DNA from: Siphonodentalium dalli | Taxonomy: Eukaryota > Mollusca > Scaphopoda > Gadilida > Siphonodentaliidae | Reading direction: 5' to 3' | DNA length: 64,000 bases | Assembly (NCBI GenBank): GCA_032622095.1 | Contig: CP136062.1 | Location: forward strand, 163,366,875 to 163,430,874 | In this document: positions 46,801 to 55,149 of the stretch, piece by piece | Numbering within the stretch: the stretch's first letter is position 1 | Layout: each line of letters begins with the position of its first letter | Made by a program: the position numbers and the translations under genes | Notes under the pieces: model-generated | The model's database searches: none | Told to the model about the DNA's origin: nothing | Seen by the model: the letters and a program-made list of their open reading frames with translations, nothing else

Positions 46801-48381
46801 ATATCCAGGCTTGTGAACTTGCATAAATTTACCTGTGAATAACTCATATGCTGACTTCTAGCTTGCTGTGTGTATTATCTTAGAGCCAGTTTGGTCAAAG
46901 AGTGAATGGGCCATATCTACAGTACCACCCCCCCCCCCATCCCCCCCCCCCCCCAAGATGAAGCAGCCTCACTCTGCTTATCGGGCGGGCCTTTTATTAA
47001 GCGAGAAATGTATCAATGGTCATTGAATTATTATCCTTTCCACTCAAAATTGCGGCGATGTCGCGTATTTAGATGTCGCCTATTTGCGGTGATCCGCCGT
47101 GATTTTGAGTGGACTGATCACCACGATGAGCGGAATGAGGCTCCTTCGTCTTGGGGATACTGTAGTTTTGACATAAGAGATCTGTTTGAAATAAGATTTA
47201 TACACTGCTTAGGCCAAAGAGAAATAAATATCTTATTTTGTTTACATGTCTGAAAAAAAGAGGGTCGGCAGGTAGGCTTGACATTTTTTTTTTCCATTTT
47301 TTTTTTTATTTTGACATACCGGTAGTCTTATGGACTTCCATATCTTGTGCAAGATAAAAATAAAAATAATGCTTAAAAAAATCACTGATAACAACTCATT
47401 TTGAGACATTGAAAAAAAATGTTTGTTTTTATTTATAAAACATTTCAGAAAAATTTCTTGAAAACCATGAAAAAACTTTAGGGTAAGGGGCTTAAAATAG
47501 GGTCGGTAGGGAAACCCAAACCACAAGTATTATTTTCTTTGGCCTTTTGCCATCTTTGTATTATTATGTGGTTTATTGATAGTTTTACAGAGTTTATGAT
47601 AGGTAGGTCATAATGAAATAGAAAAGTTTAATTTCAGATTATTTTGCACAAAAAGTAGTAAACCTGGGTCAGAATTTGAACAGATATTTTTTTGTTTTAG
47701 ATTATACTGCATACAACCTGTCCTATCTTTAAAGGTGCACAATCTGATTCGATGGTCCCTGTATCATCAGATTCCATCAACAACATTATTTTTTCAAAAG
47801 ACACTTAAGTTATAAGAATTGATTAGTTACCAAAAAATAATGCTAACCACTGTCAACTCTAGTATAAAATTTTCCATGTGTTATATATCAATATTTTGTT
47901 CTACGCAATTTGGTATCGAGATTAAGTCAATCGGCTCATCGAATATTGGCTTGACCTCCAAATATTCCAGGTGGTGAAAATAAAAAATAAATTTATATCT
48001 GATAACTCGGAGCTTTGGATGGGTGGTTCCTCGATTCGATTCTAATATTTTTTTTAAGACCGAAGCCAAAGAAATAGTAATTTAGGAGCATTAAATGGAT
48101 TATGTATCTTTAACTCGTTAATAATTGAACAATTGATTTTGAGTAAGTACCTGATTCACTTGCAGGAATGTTCACCACTTGACAGAAAGGAAGAGAGAAT
48201 GTTCAACATTATATGTTACTATAATGAAACATGTTAGGGGTGGAGCCCTGAATACATCTTTGAGTAAATAATTACTTTATTATCAGATTCTTGTTTTTTT
48301 TATTAGGGTCCAGATTGGGAATACACAACCAATTTGCCAGAATGGGCCAAAGAAGACTGGACAGAGAACACCTATTCTTAA
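22584..48381 (+). CDS. RPUSD2: RPUSD2-like RNA pseudouridine synthase, 11 exons, complete
   Basis: Join 22584-22802, 29972-30092, 32082-32203, 32816-32916, 36094-36260, 38050-38191, 40117-40253, 42293-42346, 44562-44653, 45585-46049 and 48307-48381. The sum is 1695 nt, or 564 aa plus stop, close to the length I recall for the human protein (~545 aa). All junctions are GT-AG and in phase. An S4-like RNA-binding region (~155-188) precedes the RluA catalytic core. The core holds VINKPPSIPCHPCGR (~205), YRLDRLTSG with the catalytic Asp at ~249, FERLSFNGKSSVV (~325) and TGRTHQIRVHLQ (~341). The tail carries a divergent acidic linker, then CEHCDSCP, LLIYLHALSYK and GPDWEY. RluA-family enzymes isomerise uridine to pseudouridine; RPUSD2 is linked to mRNA pseudouridylation. 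The His before RLD is Tyr here. Exon 1 is the least certain part. Confidence 0.93.
22863..24921. mobile_element. hAT-like TIR element in RPUSD2 intron 1
   Basis: The ends CAGGTCGGGCACAGGTGCCA and its inverse extend to arms of ~110 bp once a nested insertion is removed (AATTTTTAATGTGATT, TTTCCTCAGTTCAAC). The flanks hold CTCAGTCA and GTCAGTCA, a possible imperfect 8-bp duplication. I found no transposase ORF. It starts 61 bp from the exon 1 donor. Confidence 0.65.
22892..23243. mobile_element. Nested TA-target MITE with a GC-rich 21-bp minisatellite core
   Basis: Inserted in the left arm of the hAT-like element. The ends CCCGTTGGACAAAACAAGTG and the inverse of CACTTGTTTTGTCAAGCAGG match, with TA on both sides. 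The intact right arm reads GAGCTAAATAG across the empty site, which proves the insertion point. The core repeats ACACCGCGGCCGAACGGCA-like units. The ORFs here are spurious. Confidence 0.8.
24991..25099. repeat. Perfect-stem-like hairpin of ~109 bp
   Basis: TGGGATATAAGAT and AAACGAGTTTGATAAATT pair inversely with AATTTATCAAACTCGTTTT and ATCTTATATCCCA. It could form a long stem in the RPUSD2 pre-mRNA. From 25110 to 28610 no gene is recognisable. Confidence 0.65.
28618..28846. mobile_element. Right end of a second hAT-like element
   Basis: Resembles 24740-24921: GTAAGTAGATGAGCA, GAGGAAAGTCATTTAAATCA, AAAAATTTAGCT, then TTGGCACCTGTGCCCGACCT. No matching left end was seen. From 28850 to 29970 there is nothing clear. 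Confidence 0.6.
29972..30092 (+). CDS. RPUSD2: RPUSD2 exon 2
   Basis: Acceptor TTAATAG, donor AATG|GTAAGG. It encodes a Lys/Glu-rich stretch (EWKEKQKEKYKD) and then FEESEYYIENG, which matches the conserved segment before the S4-like domain. It ends in phase 1. Confidence 0.85.
30537..30983. mobile_element. Family B MITE, full-length (447 bp) with probable target duplication
   Basis: CAAGCATTG at the left and CAAGCCTTG at the right, with palindromic GAGGTCCCCAGAGGGTGAAT blocks near both ends. The flanks TCTGGTGA (30529-30536) and ACTGGTGA (30984-30991) agree in 7 of 8 bases. Confidence 0.8.
31180..31640. repeat. Tandem repeat, three ~150-bp units (GATAACTTTAGTTTTA type)
   Basis: GATAACTT(T/C)AGTTTTA recurs at 31239, 31392 and 31538. 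Each unit also has TATGTGGAT..CC(A/C)CATG.AAA and GACTTAGAATTTGC. A related piece lies at 46310-46615. Confidence 0.75.
32082..32203 (+). CDS. RPUSD2: RPUSD2 exon 3
   Basis: Acceptor TTCTAG, donor CTG|GTAAGT. It encodes LRKVYPYYFTFQSYCKGRWI and continues with GKTISELYQKEF. LRKV.PYYF.F..YCKGRW is a hallmark of RPUSD2 orthologues. A family A MITE begins ten bases after the exon end. Confidence 0.95.
32213..32478. mobile_element. Family A MITE, complete, next to RPUSD2 exon 3 donor
   Basis: TTAACCCTTCATGACAGGAG at the left, CAGTCATGGAAGTGTTAA at the right, TTAA at both ends. The donor GTAAGTGAA leads directly into it. The rest of intron 3 (32480-32815) shows nothing. Confidence 0.8.
32816..32916 (+). 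CDS. RPUSD2: RPUSD2 exon 4 (S4-like region)
   Basis: Acceptor TTCAG, donor ACAG|GTTGGT. It encodes GRAISERKALVNGKAILPDY and VLRNGDFIEHTIHR. The N-G-K and R-N-G-D turns are typical of an S4-like RNA-binding fold. It ends in phase 2. Confidence 0.95.
33887..34547 (+). mobile_element. Family C Helitron-like element with internal duplication
   Basis: Begins TCTCATATATATTTTGAAGA after A and ends with the hairpin GCCCGGACAACGTCGGGC, seven bases and CTAG, followed by T. The internal unit TACAAATCTACGATTCTCGA to GGAGCTATCGACTTGAAATT is repeated at ~33944 and ~34221. From 32917 to 33886 nothing was identified. The ORFs are repeat-derived. Confidence 0.75.
34548..35090 (+). mobile_element. Two further family C 5' ends (34548 and 34959) in tandem
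   Basis: TCTAATATATATTTTGGGAC begins directly after CTAG of the previous copy; TCTAATAAATATTTTGGGAC follows at 34959. Both continue to GTTAGCTATGGCC(G/C)GGGAAAA. No hairpin-CTAG end was seen for either, so both look 3'-truncated. Confidence 0.6.
35205..36030. repeat. 29-bp minisatellite, about 28 copies
   Basis: The unit is roughly CAAGAGGACTGCAGATAGCA plus AACTATATA. It fills RPUSD2 intron 4 up to about 65 bp before the exon 5 acceptor. The three long minus-strand ORFs here exist because 29 is not a multiple of 3, so all frames cycle through the same open peptides. Confidence 0.92.
36094..36260 (+). CDS. RPUSD2: RPUSD2 exon 5 (first catalytic-domain strand)
   Basis: Acceptor TTCACAG, donor AGAG|GTGAGA. 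It encodes HENPVLACPIEIIKDTEDLL and VINKPPSIPCHPCGR, the conserved RluA-family motif I region. A 29-bp minisatellite ends about 65 bp upstream of the acceptor. Confidence 0.96.
36830..37520. repeat. Tandem repeat, ~4 units of ~165 bp (GAGTTATGGCCCTTAG type)
   Basis: Units recur with TTACCTGAGTTA(T/C)(T/G)GCCCTTAG, GACC(G/T)TT(A/G)G(T/C).(C/T)GATAA and GATCTTTCA(C/G)AACA.TATC. It lies inside RPUSD2 intron 5. Confidence 0.7.
37770..38016. mobile_element. Family A MITE upstream of RPUSD2 exon 6
   Basis: Starts GTAACCCTTCCATGACTGGA and ends AAAGGGTTTAA, with palindromic TATATGCGAG cores. It ends 33 bp before the exon 6 acceptor region's exon start. Confidence 0.75.
38050..38191 (+). CDS. RPUSD2: RPUSD2 exon 6 (catalytic Asp)
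   Basis: Acceptor TTGCAG, donor CTGA|GTGAGT. It encodes GIYRLDRLTSGVLIFGKK and a helix ending KEYVARVEGRFP. RLDRLTSG is motif II with the catalytic Asp. The exon is flanked 33 bp upstream and 86 bp downstream by two family A MITEs in the same orientation. Confidence 0.96.
38277..38587. mobile_element. Family A MITE downstream of RPUSD2 exon 6, complete
   Basis: TTAACCCTTCCATGACGGGA to ATCATGAAAGGGTTAA, TTAA at both ends, four palindromic cores. It has the same orientation as the copy at 37770-38016. Confidence 0.82.
39190..39345. repeat. Repeat piece related to 43040-43180
   Basis: ATTAATTGTGAGACAAGAAA, GAGGATTTAATTTGGCCAAA and the TTTTTCGGCCCAGCGTGAAT stretch match the sequence inside the 42394-44168 element. 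The rest of intron 6 (38590-39190 and 39345-39780) shows nothing clear. Confidence 0.5.
39795..40060. repeat. Dispersed GTCTGTCTGTCTGGATTT repeat (related to 53800-54020, inverted)
   Basis: GTGTGGTGACTCGGGGTACC, then CTGGCTGAAGTTATAATGGC, is matched inversely by GGTACCCCGAGTCACCACAC at ~53976. It ends about 55 bp before RPUSD2 exon 7. Confidence 0.6.
40117..40253 (+). CDS. RPUSD2: RPUSD2 exon 7
   Basis: Acceptor TTCAAG, donor AAT|GTAAGT. It encodes VIKVEQPIDSMSQKLGLRKV, then FERLSFNGKSSVVKC. The joining codon with exon 6 reads GAT (Asp). It covers the substrate-contacting beta strands of RluA enzymes. Confidence 0.94.
40555..41222. repeat. GGTTCTCAT minisatellite (higher-order units of ~31 bp)
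   Basis: Built of GGTTCTCATATAT, GGTTCTCATGTGTGGGAT and GATTCTCATGTGTAGGAT modules. Long ORFs on both strands here are repeat artefacts. A family B element abuts it at 41222. Confidence 0.9.
41222..41370. mobile_element. Family B MITE, left-truncated
   Basis: GGATAGCATCACCAAATTCG then GCAGAATGAGGTTCCCAGAA and the terminal AATGACAGACACCCTATTTC plus AAGGCTTG. Confidence 0.7.
41483..41790 (+). mobile_element. tRNA-derived SINE
   Basis: An RNA polymerase III A box TGGCTCAGTTGG (41495-41506) and B box GGGTTCAAATC (41553-41563) are correctly spaced and followed by a ~220-bp unrelated body ending GACATTAAACCATTAAG. It is not a functional tRNA: the acceptor stem and anticodon arm are not maintained. 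Confidence 0.75.
42293..42346 (+). CDS. RPUSD2: RPUSD2 exon 8 (motif TGRTHQIR)
   Basis: Acceptor TTACAG, donor CTCG|GTAAGA, 54 nt. It encodes WPRTGRTHQIRVHLQYL, the RluA-family motif III that carries the structural Arg near the active site. Confidence 0.97.
42394..44168. mobile_element. hAT-like TIR element in RPUSD2 intron 8
   Basis: CAGTGTTCGCGCTGTCGG at the left and the inverse of CCAACAGCGCAAACACTG at the right. Both ends carry ..GGCCA(A/T)TGGCC next to them. The interior has GGCCAAAT stretches and an embedded family G copy. No transposase ORF and no clear 8-bp duplication. Confidence 0.55.
43770..44130. repeat. Family G repeat, inverted copy
   Basis: The inverse of 19361-19740: TATGCCAACTGGAGGAATGT, CTACTCGATTCGGGACGCAT, AGAATGACGGTGTGTGTTGT and CTAATCGATCACCCTGAT. 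Confidence 0.7.
44562..44653 (+). CDS. RPUSD2: RPUSD2 exon 9
   Basis: Acceptor TTGCAG, donor GAG|GTTTGT. It encodes GHPIVNDPFYNSDVWGPEKG and KGGIFTVPEDE. G-H-P-I-x-N-D-P is conserved across RluA-type synthases. Confidence 0.96.
44654..45584. other. RPUSD2 intron 9, no recognisable feature
   Basis: AT-rich intron with no family A, B, C, D or G copy, no ORF of note and no tandem array. It is the cleanest of the longer introns. Confidence 0.6.
45585..46049 (+). CDS. RPUSD2: RPUSD2 exon 10 (linker and C-terminal motif)
   Basis: 465 nt, phase 0 on both sides, acceptor TTACAG and donor AAG|GTTTGT. It starts INTALMATHNVGLWLADGEN, runs through a low-complexity acidic linker, then ends with CEHCDSCPKKFIDPKRDDLL and IYLHALSYK. 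The Cys pair and LHAL.YK match the C-terminal block of RPUSD2. Confidence 0.93.
46130..46815. mobile_element. Family B MITE interrupted by a foreign repeat
   Basis: 46130-46260 holds the CACCCTCTGGGAACCTCATT left block and CACCTCGATTATGCATTTT middle. The element resumes at ~46612 (AACTTCGCAGAAGGGAAAAA) and ends ATGTCAGACACACAATATCC. The 46262-46610 insert is the GATAACTTTAGTTTTA-type repeat also seen at 31180. The rest of intron 10 (46815-48306) holds a poly-C run (~46926-46955) and no gene. Confidence 0.7.
48307..48381 (+). CDS. RPUSD2: RPUSD2 exon 11 (stop codon)
   Basis: Acceptor TATTAG. It encodes GPDWEYTTNLPEWAKEDWTE, three more residues and TAA. GP.WEY...P.WA..DW is the conserved end of the protein. 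Confidence 0.94.
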   Translation, partial: GPDWEYTTNLPEWAKEDWTENTYS

Positions 48382-48382
48382 C

Positions 48383-48388
48383 AATAAA
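48383..48388 (+). promoter_or_regulatory. RPUSD2 polyadenylation signal AATAAA
   Basis: A perfect AATAAA starts one base after the stop codon. If used, the 3' UTR would be extremely short. No better-placed signal was noted nearby, but later ones may be used. Confidence 0.5.
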
Positions 48389-48840
48389 CACATTTTATGA
48401 CCCATCATCTTCGTGTAATCGATATTTTCTCGGGACTCTGTATAATGTCCTTAGATGATAAGGTCATAAATAAGTGATGATGAATCACAATATCAATGCA
48501 TCGCCGCTCTGCCATTTCCGATTTCACACAGGGCCCCGGTGTGTGGGGTTAAGGATGCAAAGTTGACATTTTTGGTTTTTCAATTTCTGTGACCCACCAC
48601 CCTGGGAATGTAAGTTTTTTCCTTCCCTTCCTGATCTATCTCGGACACCGGCCCACCCCTCCAACACAAGTTTTTTTCCAAGGACTATTGGGGGGGGACA
48701 CACCTCCATGAAAAATGGTGAAAAAAGCAGGATAAGACAAACAGAGGGTGTGAAATGTTTTAAATAACCATCCGGATGAATTGCCAATTATGTAAACTTT
48801 ATGAAAAGCACCATAAATCTCAGATAATCACAAAATCACA

Positions 48841-49222
48841 TTAACCCTTTACCCAACAGAACGGCCCTGTGCCAATGGATTCTCTTATATATGCGAGTCG
48901 ACCATAGGTCGCCTCGCATATATAAGATAATGCATTGGCTTAACACATTAAAAATTATAAAATTGTTAAAGAATGTAAGAAAAAATGGTAAAAAGTGTTA
49001 AAAAAAGATTTTTTTTTGGCCAATGCATTCTCTTATATATGCGAGGCGACCTATGGTCGACTCGCATATATAAGAGAATGCATTGCCACAGGGCATAACT
49101 GTAACCATCACAATGTGGTCAATGAGCCGGTTCCAATGATATCCATATTTGTATGGTTTTATTGAGACAGACCCAAGATAATTTAGGCTGTTGCAGCTTT
49201 ATTTTGTTGGGTAAAGGGTTAA
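48841..49222. mobile_element. piggyBac-type TTAA element, variant of family A
   Basis: TTAACCCTTTACCCAACA at 48841 is exactly inverted at the right end (TGTTGGGTAAAGGGTTAA). The interior carries the family A palindrome GCATTCTCTTATATATGCGA with a GTCGACC spin. 49222-50870 is intergenic with nothing recognisable. Confidence 0.8.
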
Positions 49223-50869
49223 CTATTAAATATTTACAAGGTTCAGAATCCATCCATATATCCATAGGTTAGCCGCAGTTTTTATGTGACAAAGATGTGT
49301 ATCCACAGCAGCGTATTCTCTCACGTGGCAACTAGCCCCGGCTAGTTGACCAAATGGTCGCACAGCCTCTGAATTAATTACAGGTATATAATTATCAGTG
49401 TGCAGTCTGTTCAATTAACCAACAACAGGTAACACACTGATAAAATATATGTATTCTTTGTTGATGGAAAAAAAAACATGATCTCCGGCAGCCATCTTAG
49501 ACTGCTGCTGGCTATCATATTCATAAGACAACTATTAGGATTGTATCATAACATGGCGAATCGATCAATTATTTGGAAGAAGCAAATTAGTCTACTACAT
49601 TCACCATCTGCATTCTGCACGACGGAAACGCAATTGGCTGTAACAGGGTAAAATTGGCATATTATCGTATTTTGGCCACCATCTTGAAAGCCATCGTGAA
49701 TAAAGTTGACAGTTTCTGGATCCACCATTCCACCTAGATGTTAATACCTTATGGAATGTCACTACTCACTTCCATCATTGCTTAATTCTAATTTTCTGTA
49801 AGGAAATAGTTTATTTAAAAAAGTGTATTTTGGCAAAAATTCATACCACTTTCTTTAAATCATCATATTTGAAGAAGACAATCAAGGTTAGGATCCAAGA
49901 AATCAACTAATGTGATGTCCAAGTGATTTGTCATCATGATTGAAGAAAAATATATTCCCCAATCGTCACCAGTTTGAAACAATCGGAAATGGTGTAGGCG
50001 ACATGTGTGGAAAATCATAAATTTTCCCACTTTCTGTCACCATTTTGGCGGCCATCTTTGACAAATTGGTATATATATAAATATAACATGGTGTCACACC
50101 ATACACAGTACAAAAGGATTGTCATATATTTTATATTGCTATTATATTTTTATTATGAAATCCAACAATATCGAACTTAAGAAAATGAGCATGGTGAAGT
50201 CATCAGACCACCCAGTTGCGACCCCAGGCGGTCTAACAATTTTTTTTTCTGAAGTAGAGACTATATACTTGCTAATGAGCATAGTCTCTATATTTGTTCA
50301 TAATTTTCACACGGAGCCCAAAATCGGACATAAGCGACTCTGCTAAGGAAGATTCAGATTCGGAATAAAGACTCATGAAATGCAACTTATTCCAGCTTTA
50401 ATTTCGCATGTTATGTTGTGTAGTTGACACAATCTGGAATTTTGAAAAGAAAGTTCTTCGTATGTTTTGCCTGAGTCTAGCCAACAGTCACTGGTACAAA
50501 ACACAAGCTCCATGCAGAGTTCAGTCCCCTACGCAGGACTTACCGCTGCCCGCACATGCACGTACTGTGAATAAATGTCACATTTAATTATTTGAGATTT
50601 GTGTAGGTTACAATTCATTCTGCATTATTCTGAGAACTGAGCTGTCTAGTCCATATTCATTTGATAATTGTCTAGATGAAGCCAGAATGAATTGTAACTG
50701 ACAAAACACTTAATTTAATTTTTTAAATACACATGCCGGCAGCAGTCATAGCATAGCGAGGGGGCTGAACTTTTGTTTTGCAGCTTGTACAAACCGTTTA
50801 GCCTCTGTCTCCAATACGCACCCCAAATGCCTTGTTAAAGTGTGGAAATGGTAACAAATGATATTGACG

Positions 50870-51700
50870 CGAATATCTTTAGAACGTCATAAACCTCCCT
50901 TTCGTCGGTTTATTGCAGTCACGAAAACGTTACGACCACCCGATGAAGCCGTACTAGATGTGTGGCAACTTTAGTGTGACGGACACGGCTTCAACAAGTG
51001 TAAGTTGGAAACGTCTCTTCGCATTCACTTCAAAACGTCATAAAAACGTGTCCGTTGAAGGTCTTGGGGAAAGTATTGTCAAGGTTTTATTGCAGTACTA
51101 AACATCTTCCGAAACACAAACCACGACGTCATACATGTATGTGTGTAACACATTTGGGGTAACAGACGTTTTAAACACGTGTTAGTTGGAAACATCTTCA
51201 CATTCACTTCAAATTGTCTTAAAACGTGTCCGTTGCAGATCTTGGGGAAAGTATTGTCAAAGTAACTTTTATTGCAGTCCTAAACACGATACGAACAACA
51301 AACCACGGCGTCTTGTGTGTGTGGCACATTTGGGGTAACAAACATTTTAATAACATGTTAGTTTGACACATCTTCACATTGACTTCAAATTGTCCTAAAA
51401 ACGTGTCGGTTGCAGGTCTTGGGGACAATATTGTCAAGGTAACTTTTATTGCGGTACTAAACCCGTTACGAACAAACCACGAGGTCCTATGTGTGTAACA
51501 CATTTGGGGTGACAAACGTTTTAAACACGAGTTAGTTGGAAACATCTTCACATTGACTTCAAATTGTCCTAAAAACGTGTCGGTTGCAGGTCTTGGGGAA
51601 AGTATTGTCAAGGTTTTAATTCAGTCCTAAACACGATACGAACAACAAACCACGGCGTCTTAAGTGTGTATCACATTTGGGGTAACCCGTAAAATGGTTC
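50870..51700. repeat. 177-bp tandem repeat, about 4.5 units
   Basis: GTCTTGGGGA(A/C)A(G/A)TATTGTCAA recurs at 51061, 51239, 51416 and 51592. Units also share TTTTATTGC(A/G)GT, CGTTACGAA-like and ACATTTGGGGTAAC. 177 is a multiple of 3, so the 130-codon minus-strand ORF is a repeat product. Confidence 0.88.
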
Positions 51701-53162
51701 ACTGGGTATGTATTTGTTGTATATCAGGTTTGATTCTGAAGTAGGTATTGTTTCATTGGAAGATTTGCTCGGTGGGAGTTGTTACATTGAGGCGGGATTC
51801 ATTGTTGTGACTTATAGTATTCGCTACATACTTGCATCCATAATGAGCAACCGAAAAGCCTATCTGAGCCGGACTTCAAATTTGACAATTTTCGCCGGCC
51901 ATTTTGGTAGACATCTTCAAATGTCGACACGTGCTCTGTCACACACATTTCGAACTATACTTTTTGCAATCAGTGACATATATCGACAACAAATAATCGT
52001 TAGTCTAGTGTGAATTTGTGAATAACTATACCTATTATGATTAACATTATATCGGCATTTTAAATTCTGGATTTTCTCCAAAGCGGATTTTGTATATGTT
52101 ATACTGGAGAATTTCCCGCGTCAAATGACACCAACATCGCTTCTTTGCCAATTTCTTCTATGTCTATCCAACGACCATACTATAACTCGAACAGCGGCCA
52201 CAAATACCCTGACTGAGTCATCTCGCTAGGACACATGTCTAGTCTGGTCGATAAACTCAAATTTTAGGGTTAACCTAGAATAAATTCGGACTAAGTTGGT
52301 TTATATATCATTTTGAAGAGGAAGATATCCTCTATAACATATCCAAAATCCGCATTGAGCATTTTTTGTAATCCAAGATGGCGTCCAATGTGGCTGCCAT
52401 TTTCCGTTAAATCAGTTTGTTGCAATTTGATGCAATTATAGTGAGAATATCTTATGTATAAATATGTATACTTGTTTGTGAAGCTAAGACATCACGCCAC
52501 CTTTCTATGCCAATATTGGAACTCACCGCCCAAAATGGCGACCGGAAGTGGAAAATGTTACGTTTTTTACTGATATCTTTAAGATAAGTTTCTGCTGTTT
52601 GGAACTGGTTGAGAATTGTGACTTTATTTTGTATTCAGCATGTTAACTGACCATCGTGAAAATAACAAATGCCATCAGTGGGGTCCCCACCCCTTCCGAT
52701 CATTCAAAAAATCGAGTTTGCAGAACGCGGTATAACATTTCACAAAAAATCACAATTGGGATTATAGTCATAATTCATCAAGAAATTGGAAGGACTGCAA
52801 TGTAAGTGATATATTATATTTCTTATGGATATTCCGAATCAATGGTATCAAAATTGTCACTTTGGCTCAAAATGGCCATCAAAATATGAAAAATGGTACA
52901 TATTGTACCAGCGTGCCGTGCAACCGCTTATAGGTTGTGGTTGACGAATAAATTTGACTGTTCTTTCTTATATACATTGAATATTAACTTTGCTGATGCA
53001 CCTTGATTAATTTTTACTATTTTAACCGCTGAAATTACCAGAATTATGGGATTTTTTTTATCACAACCTTTGCATCAAAATGGGCAAAAAAAAAACTTTT
53101 CAGTTTTGCACCATTTTTTTCAAGTAAAATAGAACTAACTTTTGGTATCAAATGTGCTTTTT

Positions 53163-54635
53163 ATTATGTTTACCCATACCATAGTAAGGTAAACATAGTG
53201 TCGTCGTCCGGATTGACCACTCGTCGTGCATCCGTCTGTCTGTCTGTCCGTAGGTCTGTCCGTAGACACTTTACGCATGGTGCGATAACTCAAATTTGGT
53301 ATGTGAGTTTCTCAGTTGAAAATACAGATCGAGTTCGAATATGGGTTTGATCCGACTATATTTAACTGAGTTATGGCCTTTTTTTGAAAAAATATATTCA
53401 CTCAAAAAAAAAAATATATAATTTTTTTTTTTAATATTTAAAGGCACTTAGTTGTCGAAAATATTCATATTTGTTCCAATCACCGTAAACAGAAAAACAT
53501 TAAAATACATACAGTTTCGTTCATATATATACCATGACTATCGCGTAAACAGCATGTTATCATAAAGACCTACTATATTTGACCAAAGCAAGAGCCTGAT
53601 TGTGTTACAGAAGACAGCACAATGCTACTGGCTAATCACACAAAAATGGCATAAACACTCTTTATTTTTTCCATATCAGGAATTCACCAACAAAGAACGC
53701 TCTTTATGTTTACCATCATAATATAAACAAACACCAGAAAGGTAACTTTTTATGCTTTTGTTTACATAACAATGGTCAAACAAATGACAATAACATAATG
53801 TTTATGCGATATTTCTTATTTGTATACGGACAAAGTCTCTACATTTTGATGTTCTTTCTGTTTGTGGCAGTTTTTGACGGGTGGAAATATTTTTACAGGA
53901 TACCCACCGCCAAGGCCAAACGTACCTTTAAAGTTAACAAAATTTTAAAAACTAACACCATTATAACTCTGCCAAGGGTACCCCGAGTCACCACACCAAA
54001 TTTGGCTTAAATCGGTCCGTAATCTTGTGTTATGTACTGGTAAATTTGTTTGGAGCGACTTTAAACCCAATTCAACAATTCCATCCCATGCTTTGGACTA
54101 CTTAGCTATTGATAAGGCAATTTTATTTTCTGATATCTCTTATGCCAATGTGCAAATAAAGAAAGCTATGTATATCACTGAGTATATTACTCGACAGATG
54201 GCCTGAGGTCATTATAAATGTTATTGGTTTAACAGAGATGCCAGCATCAATATAAACAATATCTGTGATTTGTTGACAGCTCTACTATATAATTGATATT
54301 AATGAGGTGTCTTTATCTTGATGGGTGTTGGTAGAATTTGATACACTATCCTTGTAAACTCTCTTAACTCAAGTATTCCATGTCCAGGTCACCTTTTTCA
54401 CATTTAACCCAAGGCTGTGGTGGTGCAGCAGTACAGATCATGTACCAGTGCATTATCTTATATACATGTGAGTGACCCATCAATTCCAATAATTTGTGTT
54501 ATATACATGTGTCTATAATAGTACATAACAGTATACTCTATAATTCAACATCAAAACTCTCATTTATGATTCCGATCATAGTAATTTACTATCGCCAAGG
54601 GATGGGTTAACATCTGCCGATCGTGATCGGCCTCT
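53163..54635. mobile_element. ~1.47-kb insertion in the left foldback arm
   Basis: The right arm is continuous where the left is split, which defines the insert. It starts with a TTTACCCATACCATAGTAAG palindrome and the GTCTGTCTGTCTGTCCGTAG repeat. It includes the inverted copy of the 39795 repeat (53800-54020) and a family A fragment (54405-54475). No gene. Confidence 0.6.
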
Positions 54636-55149
54636 CGTTTTGCTCTATCTTAAATGTGTGACACTGAGGTGTTTTAGACAAAATTACTCAAGATGGTTTG
54701 CAAAATGGCAACCAAATTTGGTAAAAAGTTGATTTGTCACTTTTATTCCGAACTTTATTCTAAGCTGTTCCGAAAAGGTTGCAAATTGTGACTCACTTGT
54801 TTATTAAACATGGTACTTAGGCAACTGACAACTAAATGTTATACTCTGGTTGTCCCAGTACATTATGAGGCATGACAAATCATTTTAAGCGATGCAGTAT
54901 GAATTTTTGCCGAAAACTTCTTTTGGGATTCTGTCTATGTTTTTGAACGGAAATGGGCAGAACGTTGAAACGCAACTGAGAGGGATCATATTATGTGGCT
55001 ACTCTTGGCCATTAGCATCAAAATTTATTAACTTTTAAACTATTGTCATGAAAACCGTTTCCTTCTTATTGCATACTGATATGATCTATCTATCGGTTAA
55101 CATATCCTTGAGTTATAGCGATAGGAAATCGATAGTCACACAAAGGTAC

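Noticed and set aside
46906-47253. 115-codon ORF starting with a proline run
   Set aside because: The prolines are a poly-C microsatellite and the rest has no recognisable domain; it lies in an RPUSD2 intron.
51219-51611. 130-codon ORF with an apparent protein repeat
   Set aside because: Comes from the 177-bp tandem repeat, whose length is a multiple of three.
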